Shown here in pieces: positions 23,809-35,709 of a stretch of 64,000 nt of DNA. The stretch lies in contig JAYMGJ010000586.1 in the NCBI GenBank assembly GCA_037178675.1, forward strand, positions 1-64,000, in the 5' to 3' direction. The position numbers and the translations under genes are program-made. This DNA comes from Scleroderma bovista (taxonomy: Eukaryota > Basidiomycota > Agaricomycetes > Boletales > Sclerodermataceae). Position 1 is the first letter of the stretch, and every line of letters begins with the position of its first letter. The notes under the pieces are model-generated. The model was given only the letters and a program-made list of their open reading frames with translations, was not told the origin of the DNA and ran no database searches.

Positions 23809-24986
23809 CTAGAAGTAGTAAGACGAAACCCTTGGATGTGGGTCTCAGATATATGAAACAGGTAAGGAGTGGACAGAAGGCAGTTGTGCGGGGATGCGTG
23901 AGGGACGTATCGGTAAGTTCTTACCTGGTTTGATGCTCTTGCTTTTCTTCTTCCCTTTCTCGACCTTGCCGTCAGCATTGCTTTCGCCGTCTTTCAGGTT
24001 ACCAGTGGCACGTTTCACATTCGTGACAAACAACGTGACATTCTTCACAACGTCCTCGATCGGAAAATGCATCTGTTTACAAATTCAGCGGGAGAAGGAG
24101 TTCATGGAGCCTTCTGGACGGAGTAGAAAACAAGCATACTTTTGCAATAGGCATACGGATGGTGCCTGATTTATCCCCTCTCCACTCAGTTGTACCAGAG
24201 AGCCTTGAGAGGTACCCCTCGATATCATCCGTGACAGTACCGCGGCGTTCAGAAGGCATGAGTCCACGAGGGCCTAACACACGGCCGAGCTTGGAAGCGA
24301 TACCACGAATAAGACTAGTGGTGCATAGCATAGTAGTGTAATTGTTGTATTTCCCGGCTGCAACCTACAAGCGTGTCATAAGCTGATCTCTTGAAGTAGG
24401 CAATCGTGGAACCTACGCTTTCGATAAGCTCGAGGCCACCTACTGTATGAGCACCGGCGCGTCGGGCCTCTTCTGCTTGTCGCCCCTCAGCAAAGACCAA
24501 GATGCGTGTCTCCTTCTTGGGTTTCGCTTCTCGCGGAAGATTTATCCGGCCAGTAGGGACAGGTGAACCACGCGACATGGCCGTCCTGATAGTGAGTTCG
24601 TAAGTCGAGTGAGGTCGCGCAACTTCGACAGACTGCATGGCACATTAGCAGCGGGACAGTGAACAAGATGGCGGGAAACAGTATACACGAAGGACCGCAA
24701 TAGCATCCAGGAGGGTCATCTTCTCGTGTTCATATGCATTCTGCGCTCGTCTGGCGGCGCGCCTCTTTTCTATCGTCAGAAGGTGTTTCTTGGTAAGCTT
24801 TTTCGGAGGACTGGTACCAAACACGACCGGTGTCGAAGAAAGCTGTCGTGTGTGCGACTGCTACTCTCCGAATTCAATGGACGGTTTCCACGAATGTACC
24901 ATTAGGCTACTCACTGGGACAACACTGAATTGGCTGGTAAATGAGCGTGTACATCGTCGACAGAGGGGACCGAGACTAAATGACAT
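23809..24986 (-). CDS. MRPL1: Mitochondrial large-subunit ribosomal protein uL1m
   Basis: Six exons: 24986-24915, 24842-24687, 24632-24417, 24364-24140, 24072-23925 and 23843-23809, about 283 aa. The N terminus MSFSLGPLCRRCTRSF is a typical presequence. A basic helix (KKLTKKHLLTIEKRRAARRA) follows, then YEHEKMTLLDAIAVLR and the uL1 fold: RINLPREAKPKKETRILVFA, GGLELIESVAAGKY, SKLGRVLGPRGLMPSERRG (the L1 signature) and FPIEDVVKNVTLFVTNVK. It forms the L1 stalk that handles exit of tRNA from the mitoribosome. The last exon is the weak point: the residues I get there are not the usual SSTxGPGI ending. It shares an 89-base divergent promoter with mL40. Confidence 0.88.
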
Positions 24987-25075
24987 GGAGGCGTGCAAGT
25001 GGAACAATCTCTTAAGTTTTAGCAACCACCTCGGACACTGCACCGCCACCACGGAAGGGATCTTTTTCACCGACG
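24987..25075. promoter_or_regulatory. Bidirectional promoter between uL1m and mL40
   Basis: Only 89 bases separate the start codons of two mitoribosomal large-subunit genes transcribed away from each other. No TATA motif is visible. Co-expression from one nucleosome-free region is the natural inference. Confidence 0.6.
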
Positions 25076-25633
25076 ATGTCGCTCCTCGCTGTGTGTCGTT
25101 CGTCGCTACCATTGCGGACAGCCAGGACCACTGTTTGTTATAGCACACAGGACACCAATGCTGGCAATGCCAAACGGGAGGTAATCCGCCGAATGCTCTA
25201 CCCTCCCAATGTCCGTAACAGACCATCACCCACTGGCGCATGGCGCCCCGACATTGGACGTGTTCTCCAGCGTGCTATTCCTTCCGCACAAGCCCACGAA
25301 ACTATTGAACGTGCATGGAAACTCTATCAGCGCCACCTTCGCAAGAAACGGGACGCAGAGCTCCAGCGCAAGTTTGAGTGCATGTGCAAGGCAATGATGG
25401 AGCTGGAGGAAATCGACCCTATACTATTCAAGGAGGCAAACAAAAGAGAGGATCCAAGGGCGAGGAGCCATGCTGAGATGGAGGTGTTGAAGGACGTTTC
25501 TTCCGCAGAGAAGAGGGCGATCGAGTCGCGCATACGGGGTCTATTCCCCACCGAGCTGAAGGTACCGACCGACACACCTTCACAAGAAGGCTGGCAGCAT
25601 GAATGGAGACCTTTCGATCGTCCTTTACACTAG
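25076..25633 (+). CDS. MRPL28: Mitochondrial large-subunit ribosomal protein mL40
   Basis: A single uninterrupted exon of 185 codons, unusual in this intron-rich window. The N terminus MSLLAVCRSSLPLRTARTT is a mitochondrial presequence. The body carries the mL40 pattern: VIRRMLYPPNVRNRPSPTG, a charged helix HETIERAWKLYQRHLRKKRD, then ELQRKFECMCKAMMELEEID and the ending LFPTELKVPTDTPSQEGW. The protein is a mitochondrion-specific component of the large subunit (yeast Mrpl28). Its 3' end faces the CSN2 stop codon 158 bases away. Confidence 0.9.
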   Translation: MSLLAVCRSSLPLRTARTTVCYSTQDTNAGNAKREVIRRMLYPPNVRNRPSPTGAWRPDIGRVLQRAIPSAQAHETIERAWKLYQRHLRKKRDAELQRKFECMCKAMMELEEIDPILFKEANKREDPRARSHAEMEVLKDVSSAEKRAIESRIRGLFPTELKVPTDTPSQEGWQHEWRPFDRPLH

Positions 25634-25791
25634 CTCGGTACGTATGCTCACAGGGATTGTAGGTCCACAGCTGACCGTATTTTCCGTCTCGTCTGGCCAA
25701 CTCATAAAGGGCACATGCTCTCCTACAATGTGAAAACCAGGCGGAAACCGGGAATGGGATCTAATAGCCATCATCGGTTCCACCAAATTAC

Positions 25792-27758
25792 TTAGAATGA
25801 AATATCCCTAAACTCCGTGAATCTCTCAGGGACCGCCAAGAACGGATCGTTTGTACTCCTCCCGGCCATCTTGGCGACCGCAGCAGCCTGTATGCCCTCC
25901 AGGGCAGCTGTCCATGAATGTAGCGCAGCATACCGTTTCTTTTCAAGTGCCTGCCTGTGGTAAAGGTCATGGTTGGGTAAAGTGGCCAGCAGTGGGAAGA
26001 CCTACGTCCTGTCAAGCTCAAGTCGCATACCAACTTGGTCTATTCGACCATCAACTTTGCCCTCCAAAATGAGACCGATGAGCAATTCTTCGACATCTGC
26101 GATCTCGACGTTAAGTTGCTGTCGGATGTAGGTGATCAACTCTCGCAAGATCACACAGGATCAAAGCAGACCTTAGCAAGGAATGACAGTTCTAGTCGGG
26201 TGTAAGGTTTGATGAGATCAATGAGGTACTGGGTGCGTAGGCTTTTTAGAAGTTCTCCTATATAAGACCGTATGAAAGAATCGTCCATGATCGTCGACCG
26301 GTTGTCTATGAAGCGAGAGAATGCGTCATTGTACAGTTGCCCACGAGCAAGAGAGCTGGCGTCGTCACATACCCTTGAGAATTTTCTCTGCCAAGTGCAC
26401 CTCTCTGCGCTGATACGCATCTACCAAATCAGTCATGGCCTTGATCTGTGAGTCATTCTTGTATGGCTTCGTCTCTTGTGAATCAAAAGGGTTAACTTCA
26501 GATCCTGTCAGCATGTTTGCAAGCACCAGATATTTGAGAACTTGAATGCGTTGCGGAGAGCCTGCTTCATCGTAATTGCGGAAGGATTCGAAGAAATCTT
26601 CCGATGCACGATTCCATTGGCCTGTGAAGAGCATGTGAGCACAGGCACTTCATGAACAATGGTCAACTGACGTTCGCCCATCCACATCTTGCCTCCGCAT
26701 TCCTTTATGACACCCATAATCCGAGGGTGTGGTATCGCAGATCTCACGCTATTAGCTGCATTATATATCTCCTACATTCGAATCACTTGAAGTGATAAAA
26801 TGTCAACTAGCGCGATCAGACCCACCTTAAGCTTTTTAACGTTACGCATTTCGTTATGCATCTGGATTTCGAGTGCATATATCTCAAGTAATTGAGTGCC
26901 CCGTTGGGATTGATCTTCATTATGCATAGCAGCCTTTGTAGTTGCATGCAGATCTTGGATAAGCTGTTACTTGGCTTAGTAGTGAAAGGATTGGTGGAGA
27001 TTCTGTGCGAGTCACCCTATTGAGCCGACCATATTCCCTCCGATCCAACCAGAGCTTGGCAAGTTTCAAGTTCGTTTTTACCGATAACCGCTGAGTAGGA
27101 AGTCAGATTTGGATCATGCATTCACGAGTATTTCAATACGCACCTCGTTCTTAGCCTCCTTCAACGCCTCATTGGTCACTTGATAAAACTTCTCCAATAC
27201 ATCAACCTCAACTGGCCCGCTCTTCCCTCCTCCCACATAGTCCAATATACCATTGATGGTCTTCTCGGAATAGTTTCGTGTCACGGCAGACTTGGTGTAA
27301 ATCAGAAGTTGGGTGTAGGTCTGTAGTGCATCAGATGGACGATGAAGATAAAGGAAGAGGAGCTTGGTCGATTGCTTGAGTGCTTTAAACCCCCTGTATG
27401 CAATAAATAGAGCTCAGTCAATGGGGAAAGTGGCAGAAACGTACCAGTCGCCCTTCTCAGTTTCCTGGTCTACAATTGTTCTGAACTCCACTAGTGCTTG
27501 CTCTGGGTCATCATCTTTCTTCGCTAAACCCTAAGTGAGTATTTCCACATACAATGTCTGGTGGTGAGGCTCACACTTTGCAGTGTAATACATATTCTCC
27601 ACATCCGCACTTCCTGCCTTGTCTGTTTCATCATTATCGGAGTAATCGAAACCATAATCCTTTCATTCGTGCCGTCAGTCCTGTATCGCGGAAGAGATGA
27701 TGGATTCACTCACCTCGTCGTCGCTGCCTTGCATGTAGTCAGCATCATCATCATCCAT
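25792..27758 (-). CDS. csn2: COP9 signalosome subunit 2
   Basis: Eleven short exons from the ATG at 27758 to the stop at 25792. The first exon is 27758-27714 ([15 protein letters not shown]). Diagnostic blocks appear in order: [125 protein letters not shown] and [20 protein letters not shown] (the winged helix of the PCI domain), ending near [15 protein letters not shown]2 is the scaffold subunit that holds cullins while the signalosome removes Nedd8/Rub1. In fungi the complex links light and development. The second intron must use donor GTGAGC after AAG T and an acceptor just before CGAAGAAAG for the family register to hold. Confidence 0.95.
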
Positions 27759-28069
27759 AATTGTCAATGTCTGAGGAGATAGCTTCAGGCAATTAAAGCT
27801 AGTCTAATAGGAGAAAACGCTTGGCGGATGAGTGGGGTGTATTTGACGCTTTCTGGTGGTGTCAAGTTGTCCAAGTGGCTAGCTGAATTGGTTCATTACG
27901 CTACTGATCACATATGGAATAACTATGTAGCAAACGATTACAACGTATGTATATGTAACAACAGCTCTGGGGTATGAATGTCATGAAACAATGCAAAGGA
28001 ACAACAGCGCTACAGTGTAGGTAAGAGTACTAGTATGATAAGTAACTTGGAAGGAAAATGACCGGATGT
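27759..28069. other. Intergenic, 311 bases
   Basis: CSN2 promoter plus the FAB1 3' region. No gene seen. Confidence 0.5.
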
Positions 28070-31000
28070 CTACCAATCCGTAAGAGTATTAGAGTCTTCT
28101 TCAGGGGCGTCTTTGTGTTTCATCCAGCGGTCAGGAACCTTAACAAAAGATCAGATCAACTCCTTTTGTTGTGGGGACTTCGCAACTTACCAAGGGGAAG
28201 TATCTCTCCATTGCACTAAGGAAACGTTGTTTGTACTGCTTAGGGGTGACGATGGTAGGTTCGCCTTTCCCGCCGCCACCCAAAAATGTGGAGTCTTTCA
28301 CCCAACTCTCGAGTTTCTTGTCCCACGTGTATGTCCGAATGTAATCTATCACCTTATGAGCTCGGAACACAAATATTTCATCAATAGACATACCAACGAT
28401 ACCAAGAACAAGTTCATGGGCATCGTGGTCTACACCGACAACCAGCGAGTAATCCATGACATTGATATCCGAAAGGAATTTGCTATCGTTGAGTAGTGCA
28501 CCTCGCAAAATACGCTTTGAGTGTTCTCGCAGATAGAAGGGAGAAAGATGGGCAGCTAGCGGAAGATGAATCGCATAGAATGAGTCCGATTGGAAAGACG
28601 TACTTTCAACCAAGTTCTCGTCGAGTAACACCTCATTCTCTCGTCCCGTCGATTGCACATGGCGGTTTCGGGTTGATCCTTTCAGATCATAAATCTGATA
28701 GAGGATATAGACCAAATACAATATTTAAACGAGGACCGACCTTGGCGAACCGGCGGTTGTAAAAGAGATTCTCCATGACTAACAGGTTCATTTGTGTGAC
28801 CTTGGCTTTACCGGATGCACCTTTCTCCTTGGACTTCTTAAACGTCAGTTTGTAACAGCCAAAGACTTTCGCAAGGAGTGTAGGACGCTGAAATGAATAT
28901 GAACGTGTGTTCACATCCTATGCATGAAGTAACTCACGTCTGCACTAAAGGCCGACGCCATGTAGTCAAAGTAAGCTGGCGCAAATGTTTCCATTGCTGC
29001 CAACTCGGCTCTCGAAAGCTCCTTGGCGACAAACCGATCATCTGCAAATGAAATATACTTCACGATATATCCGGGAGGGAGTAACGACGAACCTCGAGTT
29101 TTTAAAAACGCCGAACCAGACTTCCCACCATTGGCATTCCACTTGACACATCTCGCCAAGGATTCAACAATGCTCTTTTCGCAGTCATACATCTTGCGCA
29201 AGGCGTCAAACTGTTCCGGATATAAGACCGTGCAGCTAATTGTCAGTCCGCCACTTTCGAATGCTATCGACGTGAACCATTATGCGACACAGATAACAGC
29301 AATGAAGTGAACTACTTACAGATCACCCAAGACATCTTTGCAGACGCCGATTTCAATTCATCTGTCGGGTTCATGGAGTCGAAGGAATCAACATTGACTA
29401 CACCCCAAGTAGAAGAAGAGTCGGTTCCCGAATCGTCACCAGGCATGAATGCTTCTCCTTCTGTGAGTTTCGGCTCTCTAACAATGCGTTTCTCCGCTCG
29501 AGATTTGGATAGCATCTCACGATATTGTGCCGAGCTTAGGAAATGTACGATCAGTATAATATATAGAACAAAAAAAAACCCCCACTTGAGAGAGAGAGCA
29601 ATAATGGAAGTGGGTTCATCTGTGCGAACGACCATCAGTGAGTCGCGGAAAATATGCTCTGGATCGTTCAAGGGATCTTCGGACTCAAGTTCCGCTCGGC
29701 GAGAAGGGAATTGTCCAGACCATAAACCACGAAACGCTTGTCCAAAGATCGAACCCTTCCCTGGAAGTTCATCTAAAGAAATTGTGGGTGGTGTTGGGGG
29801 AGGATGTTGATTCGGAGGTCCCGACTGAAGGAATGGTGAAGGTAAAGAACTTGGAGTTTCCAAACTTGCAAAAGGCGGTGGAAGAGGTGGGGTCGACGAG
29901 GGAGGGATAAAGGTGCCTTCATCCTGAGGCACTGGAACAGGCGTTGCGTTGGAGGCATCTATATTCACTTGGATCGGAACTGCTGGTAGCGTCTGAGACT
30001 GCTCGGGGGACGGATCTGTGGTGTTCTTCTCAGAGGATTTGCGGGCCTCATCTTCATCACCCCCCTCGTCATCCGCCTCACTTGAGCTGTCGGAAGCATC
30101 TGTATCGTCCTTAATCGCATCTTTGATGCTTTCCAGTACTTCGACTGTAGCTGTCGAAGACGCAACTGGACGAACCTTACGGCCTCGGATGACAGCGTAT
30201 CTACGATTGGCTCGTTCGTTGTCCCTGTTAAGTCGTTCGAAGTGCCTTGCAATAGTAGATACTTTTGTCCCAGCACCCTGCGGAGTGCGCCTAATGGTTG
30301 GCTTTGCATTGCCGCCAGAAGTAGAGCGTGGTAAGGGTTTCTCTCGCCCCATACCGCGAGAAGGTGCTTTTCCCCGCGTCGTTTTCCCACCAGTAGATGC
30401 TGGGGGTGACTTCGCAGAGGGTGGCGGGGATGATGCAGAACCAGAAGGATCACCAAACCTTGTCTTGTGCTTTTCTGGTGATGGATAGCGGGACGTCGCG
30501 CGCGACTCGATCGACGATGCATCTGGCAACTTGATCGTATATGACGTCTGCCTCAAGGAACGACGGTGTCTATTGTGCCGGGGTGCCGCGTTCGCTGCGT
30601 AGCCCGATTCGAAATCAGATACAGATGGTTTCCTGGCGACTTCTTGCCTATGCCGGCCACGAACAGGAAGCCGTCGAGGACGTGCGCCGTCTTCTTGCTC
30701 GCTCTCCGAGACGAGTGCAGCAGTAGGCGCCAGAGCAGTTTTGGCGAGTTCTTCAACACCTTGTGCAGGAATAAAATCTTGGTACCGAGCGACCAGTTCT
30801 GCAACACTGGGATGTTGAGCGGTGCGGCGAGGTAACCTTGATGCGCGGGGCCGTGCAGCTGGAGGTCCATTCCGTTCGACCTCAAACAGCGTGTGAATCG
30901 CGAGAGGTATAAGGCACCAGGTACATCACTTACCTCTTTGGCGCGTACACGTCCGGGCTGATCAGATGTCGTACCATCCTCTTTTGATGCGCCAATGGTG

Positions 31001-34000
31001 GAATCACTGTCTCGATCTGACTTCGTGGTAGCGGATTCGTGAGGTACTTCTGGAGGAGCAGCAGAGGCCTCTTCATCCGATTTCGCAGGCAACTCCTTTT
31101 CCGCCGGAGTTTCCAGGCAAGTATCGAGCTCAGGTTCAGAGACTTCCGAAGCAGAGGAGACCAACGACTCGCCAGTAACTCTTCGTCTGCTCCGTCTGCC
31201 TTCCTCCACCTCCGAGACGCTCATTGATGGCATATGTGATTCAAAAAACGGGTTCAGGTCGGACCGCTTCGGCCACATGACCCGCACAGAACTGAATGCG
31301 GACACGCGTCGACCACTCTTCTCCTGACTCAATGAGCTACGAGGTTTCGGCAGCTTGTCGAAGTCTTGTTGCCAAGCGACAATTCGGTCTTGGCGGAACG
31401 CCCTGACCTCATTCAGCGCCAGAGTATCCGTCGGTGGGGACGCGTTATAGACTTTGTTAATCAGCTGACTATTCTCCTCTCGCTCAGCTTCAGCGCGAGC
31501 GATAAGATTATTGATATCTGCGGTGAGCTTCATATCTTGTTCTGGATCGCCGGTGGCTGCGTCGATGCTAATGAGCTTGAGGTCGTTAACTAGCGCCGTG
31601 TACCATGCAGCATTCCGTCGATGGAGGCGTTCGAAATCGCCATTCTTGAGCTCTAGCTGGGTTTCTGGGCTCACACGGATGCGCGTCGCAGGATATACGA
31701 TCTCGTGCAAAATAACAGGGTCTGCCTGAAACCGAATTGTCATACCTTTAGTAGCGAAGTACCTTATATGATGTTGGTAAATGTTATGATGGCAGCCAGC
31801 GCCTTGGACGAGTTGCACATCGGCAGGATAGAAATGAAGCTCCAAGAATTTTGCGAAAGAGTATCGTTGCATCTCCTCCGAAATTGGGATAAAGGGGGTC
31901 GCCGAACCGCAGACACGGCATGCGCTCCAGGTGGTAATCATCTCCGGCGAAAGGTGTATGCTTCTTGCGCGTATCTCTCCATCCCACTGCTCGACCGCCA
32001 CGCAAAGTCTGGTCTCATTGTGCACGAAGACTTGGCAATGTCGTGCAAGCGGCCGGTTGCACCCTTTGCTAGTACATATAGCTTTGGGGTCCAAGAACTG
32101 CTCCAGCGTGGTGCAGACGGCTTGGTCAATGAACTGACCAAGTGTACAGTCATTTTCGCCATAAAATGACATGTACGTCAAACTGGGTCCAGAGCAAGGA
32201 CGGTGAACGCCGAATTCGTCGATCGGAGTGGTGTATTTGCATAGTCTGATGAATTGATACTTCTCTACGACAAGGTCATCGTGATTTTTGCGGAGGTACC
32301 ATTCCCAAATGCGGCGATGCTCCCCATGTCGCCACTTGACCAAGCTGAGCTGGCTCGCAAGTGTAATATCAGCAGCGGTCTTCAAAGGAGATATTCCTGA
32401 ACCAGTCACCGGAGGAGACGCAGAAAATGAACCAGGAAAAATATGACCTGACGAATTGGGCTGTGGTTCGAAGTAGCTCCCGGGGCCCTCCGACTGACGC
32501 ATCTCTTTCTCAGAACATGGGGTCCGAACAATGACAGGTACTGGCAAAGCTTCGATTTGTGCCTTTACATCGTCGCTGTCCGTTACACTGCTTGTCGTAT
32601 TCGTTGCGATGGCTCCGTCCTCTGGAATTGGGGTGCCTGAAGACTTCTTTTTTAGTTTGTCAAGAGACCCTTTCTCTTCTCGTCGGACAATTTCATCCTC
32701 CCAAGCACGTTGAGCACGGGTAAGCTCCTCATCCAGCTCTTGCATCCGCATGATTGGTCGGGGTGGAGGGAAACGTAGTGTAGCCGATATGGAGATGAAG
32801 GTCCTGTAGTACGGCTCAATTGATGATTTGACGCGCTTCGAGAGTCGCATACGCTCTGCATCAGCGTCTGGGAGGTCCTCCTCGGTTGTGTCGTCAGCTA
32901 GGTCATCCCCTTTCTCCTTGCTGGCGTTCAACAAGGTGGGCAAGTGAACGAGTGAGACTGACGGAGGTAAGTGTGTGTGTCCGTTGGGTGTTCCAAGTTC
33001 CTCTTCTGGTAGTGGGTGCCTCGCCATTGCAGTTGGAACAGCCTCAGGCGAGAGGGAGGGTAGTGTAATAACGGAGTCCTTCCAAAGATGCGTCTCCAGC
33101 TTCAGATTTCTTACAATGAATGTTAGGAACCTGGTCACTTTCTTTACTCTCTTCAGCGTTTCATTGTCCCCACCTCTCAGGATAATGGTACATCCCATGT
33201 CACGGTTGCAACCTTCGAAACGCATATACGTCTTGCGCCTCCCAGGAATGAGCGAATGATCAAAAGTCTGGATACGGAAACGGGTACAATGCCCCAGCCG
33301 GGGTTCTAGAACAAGTTTATCCATGGACGAGAAAACGTCCCCTTGAGTCATCCGTGCTACAAACTGGACAGCAGAAGGTTTGACAGACCGCGCGACGACG
33401 ATGTTATGCTGAGCGAGTGCATCAAGAGCAATGCGCGAGACAGAATTTTCCACCATGACAATATGGGGCCGAAGAGCTGCGATGCGACTAGTGAGGTTCC
33501 CGAGATACTCCTTCTCCTGCCTCAGAATCTGTCCAAAGTGTACGTACTGTCCTTCGACACGGTGGAATTCAAGAGGAAAAGTGACAAGCATGACACGAGG
33601 GTTCTGTAGCGTCCGTAGCATCTGTTTATGGGCCACATTTTTAGTTATGACGGCCCCATCAACGTATTCCGAATCCGACGGTGCACCGCCCGGAATTTTC
33701 TTGATTTTGACGTAGCGTCTCACATCCATGTCCTCACCTTGATGATAGGGGATAGCAGTAAAGGTGAGTTCACGGGCAATGCGAAGGCCAAGTTTCAGAA
33801 GGGTTTCTTCCCACTCCTTGATATTGGGTATTTTCTCAGTGGTCAACATCTGCTGCAACATTATGCGAAGGTGGAACATTGAAATCAAGTTGAGTTCCTG
33901 GGCATATCTAATCATACAGGAATAAGCAATTCGTAAAATACCAAACAAGGCGCGCTTACATCGTCGAATCTCGTCTTGTTCGCCAACCCTCCAACGCGGT

Positions 34001-35527
34001 AACGCTATCCAACCGGCTCTGAGCCCTACTTCGAATGAAAGGTGTGGCAACATCGAAGTCTCCGAGGCTGTTAAACCTTGACCGGATAGCTTCATAGGTG
34101 CCAGGAGTATCTGAAGCGCCGAGGTGCTCAGGAGAGCTAACTGGGAATTGAATCGTGCTGGTGTTCGGTCGGTCCAATGCAAGTGGTGCGGTTTTAGGGA
34201 AGTCGACAGGTGGTTTGGAGCGTGGTTCAGGAGAAATTACATTTCCATTCTGGTCATGTTGGCGGACGATGGCAGTTGGGTCCTTGTCGTCCTCAGTAAG
34301 GTTCCGTCGGAAAGGCGCTGTACTGTCTCGAACGGGTTCTGGGCTGTGAGATGTAGCGAGCCCGGAGCTGTCGGAGCCTGAATATGACCGCTTGGTCTCT
34401 GCAATCGAATACAAGTTAAACGGCTCTTCGGACTTTCCAAAGAGTTGGGATGCAGCGAACGGCGACTGAGGATGGTGACCTAGGCCAAGAACAAATGCAT
34501 CGGCACCGAATTGGTGGGCAGGGAAGGGTGACGCTGTGGATGAGACGATTGAACGGCGGTCATCGTCGTCCTCCTCGTCCACCTTGGCAAGTTTCTCCAG
34601 GCATAAATTACACACTCGCACCATACCATCATGACCATAGCGAGTTCCTTTAATGATATTGGAAGCACATCTCGAGCAAAATATTTGACCTAAGAGATCG
34701 CGGTAAGCCTCCGCATACTTGGACCCAGATACGTACCACATATGCGACAATGGTGCTTGCGACGCCAAGTGGTGAATACACTCTTGCAATCATAGCACTC
34801 TTTGGCACTCTCATCGTCCATCCAATAATCGCGTGATATGCCTATAGGACGTGCAAGAATTAATAACAAAACGTAGACGTCTACACATACCTTCGCCACG
34901 TATTCTTCGAATGACTTTCGATACGGATGCAGACCGATTAATGGAAGTAGACGTGCGTATGCTTCGCGCATCGTCTGGAATGGGAAATCCGGGGATGGCC
35001 GTTCCAAATGGTGCGCCGTCGGGCCCATCGTATACAGGAGTGGAGTTGCCGCTGCGAGACGGTGATCCGTCAAAATCGGCCCCAAACGAAGGTGTTTCAA
35101 ATACAACTGGGGTGAGGGAGATCAGAGGTGGTGCGGGATTCGAAGAGACAAGTTTGAGTGAAGTCGGACGCTGTTCAGAAGCAGATTTGGATGAGGGATT
35201 TGGCTGTGCATTTTGGAGTGCAGAAGAGGACGGGCGTCTTTGCAGTGTACCATTAGAAACTTGCTGGCCAACAAAGGTCGGGGAAGGAGATGACGAGGTC
35301 AAGGGCACAGCAAAACTATTCTTCATGCGAGAGAAGAGAGAAGATACCAGTGCGTAAGAAGAGTTGTCATGCTCGTCCTCCTCAGCGAAGGGGTTGAACG
35401 AAGTGAGGCAGGCTACATCGTCGCCCACCCTCGTGCTGCTGTGTGTTCTCCCGCTGGAAGGAAGACCACTGTACACCGATTCCATGGTCAGCGCAGAATG
35501 TATTATCTCATCAACTGGCTGAGGCAT
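28070..35527 (-). CDS. FAB1: PtdIns3P 5-kinase FAB1/PIKfyve
   Basis: Eleven exons: 35527-34891, 34841-34737, 34689-33960, 33907-30934, 30880-29586, 29534-29320, 29263-29093, 29041-28938, 28887-28741, 28694-28191 and 28138-28070. They sum to 2316 codons plus stop with every phase matching. A FYVE finger lies near residues 215-285 ([14 protein letters not shown], the RRKHHCR lipid-binding motif, and later CNLC). Next is a TCP1/GroEL-like domain ([20 protein letters not shown], then [17 protein letters not shown]), a cysteine-rich linker ([14 protein letters not shown]) and a long disordered region. The C-terminal PIP kinase has [44 protein letters not shown] and [13 protein letters not shown]. 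It makes PtdIns(3,5)P2 on vacuole and endosome membranes. The start at 35527 is the first ATG; a few upstream in-frame codons lack one. Confidence 0.96.
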
Positions 35528-35709
35528 GATGGCCACGGCAGCTGCCGAATTCCCTTACATGGAAAATGCCCTTGAGTCGGTGTGAAGGAAGGCGAAAACT
35601 ACTCGAGAAAATGGAAAGTGTAGATCGGATCATCCACACCCACATCCCCAGTGTTTGTATCGGAGTATCCCTGACCTAACTCTTCAATGAGATGTGTAGC
35701 ATCCCTTTA

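Noticed and set aside
29312..30556. Independent membrane protein with a TM near its C terminus
   Set aside because: It is FAB1 exon sequence; the apparent TM is a 51-base in-frame intron, and upstream codons link in frame to the rest of the kinase.
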